This document shows, piece by piece, positions 62,674 to 64,000 of a stretch of DNA of 64,000 bases. The notes beneath the pieces were generated by a model. That model was not told the origin of the DNA. It saw only the letters and a program-made list of their open reading frames with translations, and made no database searches. The first letter of the stretch is position 1. Each line of letters begins with the position of its first letter. The stretch comes from Nitratireductor sp. GTDB taxonomy: Bacteria; Pseudomonadota; Alphaproteobacteria; Rhizobiales; Rhizobiaceae. The stretch lies in NCBI RefSeq assembly GCF_017794765.1, contig NZ_CP051236.1, positions 2,680,176-2,744,175 of the forward strand, given 5' to 3'. The position numbers and the translations under genes are program-made.

Positions 62674-63036
62674 TTATTGGGGCCAGGCCAGGGAAACCTC
62701 GACATAGTCCAAGACCCCGGGAACGGGTGCGTTGGGCTTGCGTATCGTGATTTCGGAGCGCGCGATCTGCGGGAAACGGGAAGCAAGGGCCTTCGCTACC
62801 TCGAGTGCCAACGCCTCGATCAGAAAGCGGCGTTTGCCGGAAATGATCTCTTCAATGACCTTGAAGGCGGCGCCGTAATCAACTGTCCCCTCAAGGGAAT
62901 CGTCGCTAAGTGCCCTCCCGGGCTCTACGGTCAGCTCCGCGTCCACATAAAAACGCTGCCCCAGGCGCTCCTCTTCGTCATGCACGCCATGTCGCGCGAA
63001 GAAAGCGCAGTTCTTCATCCGGATTACATACATCAT
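62674..63036 (-). CDS. folB: Dihydroneopterin aldolase
   Basis: A 120-residue enzyme of folate synthesis that cleaves dihydroneopterin to the hydroxymethyl pterin used by FolK. Typical segments are FARHGVHDEEERLGQRFYVD, the conserved YGAAFKVIEEII, and FLIEALALEVAKAL with the substrate-binding glutamate. The lysine of EITIRKPNAPVPG is conserved. It is 12 bases after folP. Confidence 0.95.
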   Translation of the reverse strand: MMYVIRMKNCAFFARHGVHDEEERLGQRFYVDAELTVEPGRALSDDSLEGTVDYGAAFKVIEEIISGKRRFLIEALALEVAKALASRFPQIARSEITIRKPNAPVPGVLDYVEVSLAWPQ

Positions 63037-63048
63037 CGCCTCACCGGC

Positions 63049-63885
63049 CTATCTCTGAGCTGCAAGCATAGCATCCGCAATTCTCAGGGAATCCCTGTTG
63101 ATTGCGACATTGTGCACGCGAAAAACGGCCGCGCCCTTCATTCTCAGCAGCGCACTGGTCGCGGCTGTTCCCACATCCCGCGCTTCGGCACTCTCCCGGC
63201 CTGTGACAGCCCCGACAAAGCGCTTCCGCGATGTACCGACAAGGAGAGGAAAGGCAAGCCCTGCCAGTTCTTCGAAACGGGCCATGATCTCGACATTCTC
63301 CGCCGTATCCTTGGCAAAGCCAAATCCCGGATCCAGTATGATCTGTTCGTCTCTGACACCTGCCTGACGAGCAATCTCCAGAGAGAGCCGCAGGAACGAG
63401 AACTGGTCTGCAATTACATCAGGCAGCTTCTCACGCTCGCGGCCCGTGTGCATGATGGCAAGCCCTGCCCCGCTTTTCGCAGCAACAGCCGCAATACCCG
63501 GCTCACGCTGGAGCCCCCAGACATCATTGACGATATGCGCTCCCGCCGCGACCGCAAGCCGGGCTGTCTCGGCCCGATAGGTGTCTACAGAGAGTAAAAT
63601 GTCATCGCGGCCGGCGAGCGCTTCGAACACCGGCAAGATCCGGTCCTGCTCTTCGCTTGCGGACACAGGGGCACCGCCTGGACGCGTCGATTCACCGCCA
63701 ATATCGACGATATGTGCCCCGTCTCCGATTAATCGCTCGGCCTGACGGAGAGCAGCCTCCAGACTCACAAAAGCGCCACCATCGGAAAAACTGTCCGGTG
63801 TAACGTTCAAAATGCCCATGATGATGGCATCTGGTCCGAGAACAAGTTCGCGCCCATGCGCAAGTCTCCAGACAGGAAAAGTCAT
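63049..63885 (-). CDS. folP: Dihydropteroate synthase
   Basis: A 278-residue TIM-barrel enzyme that joins pterin pyrophosphate and p-aminobenzoate; it is the sulfonamide target. Landmarks are IMGILNVTPDSFSDGG, DIGGESTRPGG, the DTYRAE block, the NDVWGL segment, LDPGFGFAKD and the SRKRF motif near the C-terminus with a final RVHNV. It is the first gene of the folP-folB-folK unit. Confidence 0.96.
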   Translation of the reverse strand: MTFPVWRLAHGRELVLGPDAIIMGILNVTPDSFSDGGAFVSLEAALRQAERLIGDGAHIVDIGGESTRPGGAPVSASEEQDRILPVFEALAGRDDILLSVDTYRAETARLAVAAGAHIVNDVWGLQREPGIAAVAAKSGAGLAIMHTGREREKLPDVIADQFSFLRLSLEIARQAGVRDEQIILDPGFGFAKDTAENVEIMARFEELAGLAFPLLVGTSRKRFVGAVTGRESAEARDVGTAATSALLRMKGAAVFRVHNVAINRDSLRIADAMLAAQR

Positions 63886-63910
63886 AGGGCTTTCAGCCTC
63901 CGGATCACAA

Positions 63911-64000
63911 TCAGGCGTTTTTGCGGCTCATTGCCGCCAAAATCAACCGCAATGTGTTTGACGGAGCGAGTCGGAAACCGCTCAGGCCAGGCTTGTCATC
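63911..64000 (-). CDS. Possible C-terminal fragment of a further gene (low confidence)
   Basis: On the minus strand one frame stays open from the right edge to a TGA at 63911-63913, 25 bases before the folP start, and could be the end of an upstream gene. Another frame ends with a TGA overlapping the folP ATG but has a stop at 63996. Too little sequence is present to choose or to name a product. Confidence 0.15.
   Translation of the reverse strand, partial: DDKPGLSGFRLAPSNTLRLILAAMSRKNA

Overview
The window is a compact chromosomal segment from an alphaproteobacterium, almost certainly of the order Hyphomicrobiales (Rhizobiales) and most like the Phyllobacteriaceae (Mesorhizobium, Nitratireductor, Aquamicrobium and relatives). 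This assignment is inferred from gene content and order: tRNA-Tyr/tRNA-Gly/tuf next to rlmB, a nifS-sufBCD-sufS-sufT-sufA iron-sulfur operon, dsbA-aroQ-accB-accC-aat, NDUFA12 and DUF2155 genes, cckA, PAS_5 and PilZ genes, an RNase E with a large insertion in its S1 domain, and a dispersed palindrome typical of this order. I see no prophage, insertion sequence, integrase, CRISPR array or obvious pseudogene.

Layout. 0-5 kb: start of tuf and two tRNAs (minus), rlmB, a small secreted protein, tRNA-Thr, NAD kinase and a DEAD-box helicase. 5-12 kb: a minus-strand Fe-S assembly operon with two cysteine desulfurases and a TfoX-like gene overlapping its last member. 12-25 kb: a hydrolase, tyrS, a giant AsmA/YhdP-type envelope protein, a one-Cys peroxiredoxin, an M23 peptidase, prfB with a programmed frameshift, PBP1A and an amidase. 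25-34 kb: rne, an M48 peptidase, a DsbA-like protein, aroQ, accBC and aat. 34-39 kb: envelope and complex I accessory proteins, two GNAT acetyltransferases, gatB, a YjhX-like protein, a CBS protein and a rhomboid protease. 39-45 kb: a signalling and structured-RNA stretch with PAS_5, tandem PilZ, a transglutaminase-like peptidase, two candidate small RNAs and a gamma carbonic anhydrase. 45-53 kb: cysE, an enoyl-CoA hydratase, two alpha/beta hydrolases, a DUF192 protein, a double cold-shock protein, gloA, pccB, a CtrA-box-linked small secreted protein and pncB. 53-64 kb: cckA, an orphan fliO-like gene, a zinc-ligand-poor dksA, sixA-ycjX-ycjF and folP-folB-folK.

Most of the window is housekeeping. 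I did not find a clearly new multigene system. The points that deserve a second look are regulatory or small: the +1 frameshift site in prfB, a terminator-ended intergenic RNA with an anti-Shine-Dalgarno-like loop at about 42.6-42.74 kb, a lone minus-strand terminator at 39.77 kb implying an unannotated transcript, a 26-codon leader ORF coupled to sixA, a symmetric perfect CtrA box at 52.2 kb, and the structured leader of rne. All functional statements come from reading motifs; no database search was run.
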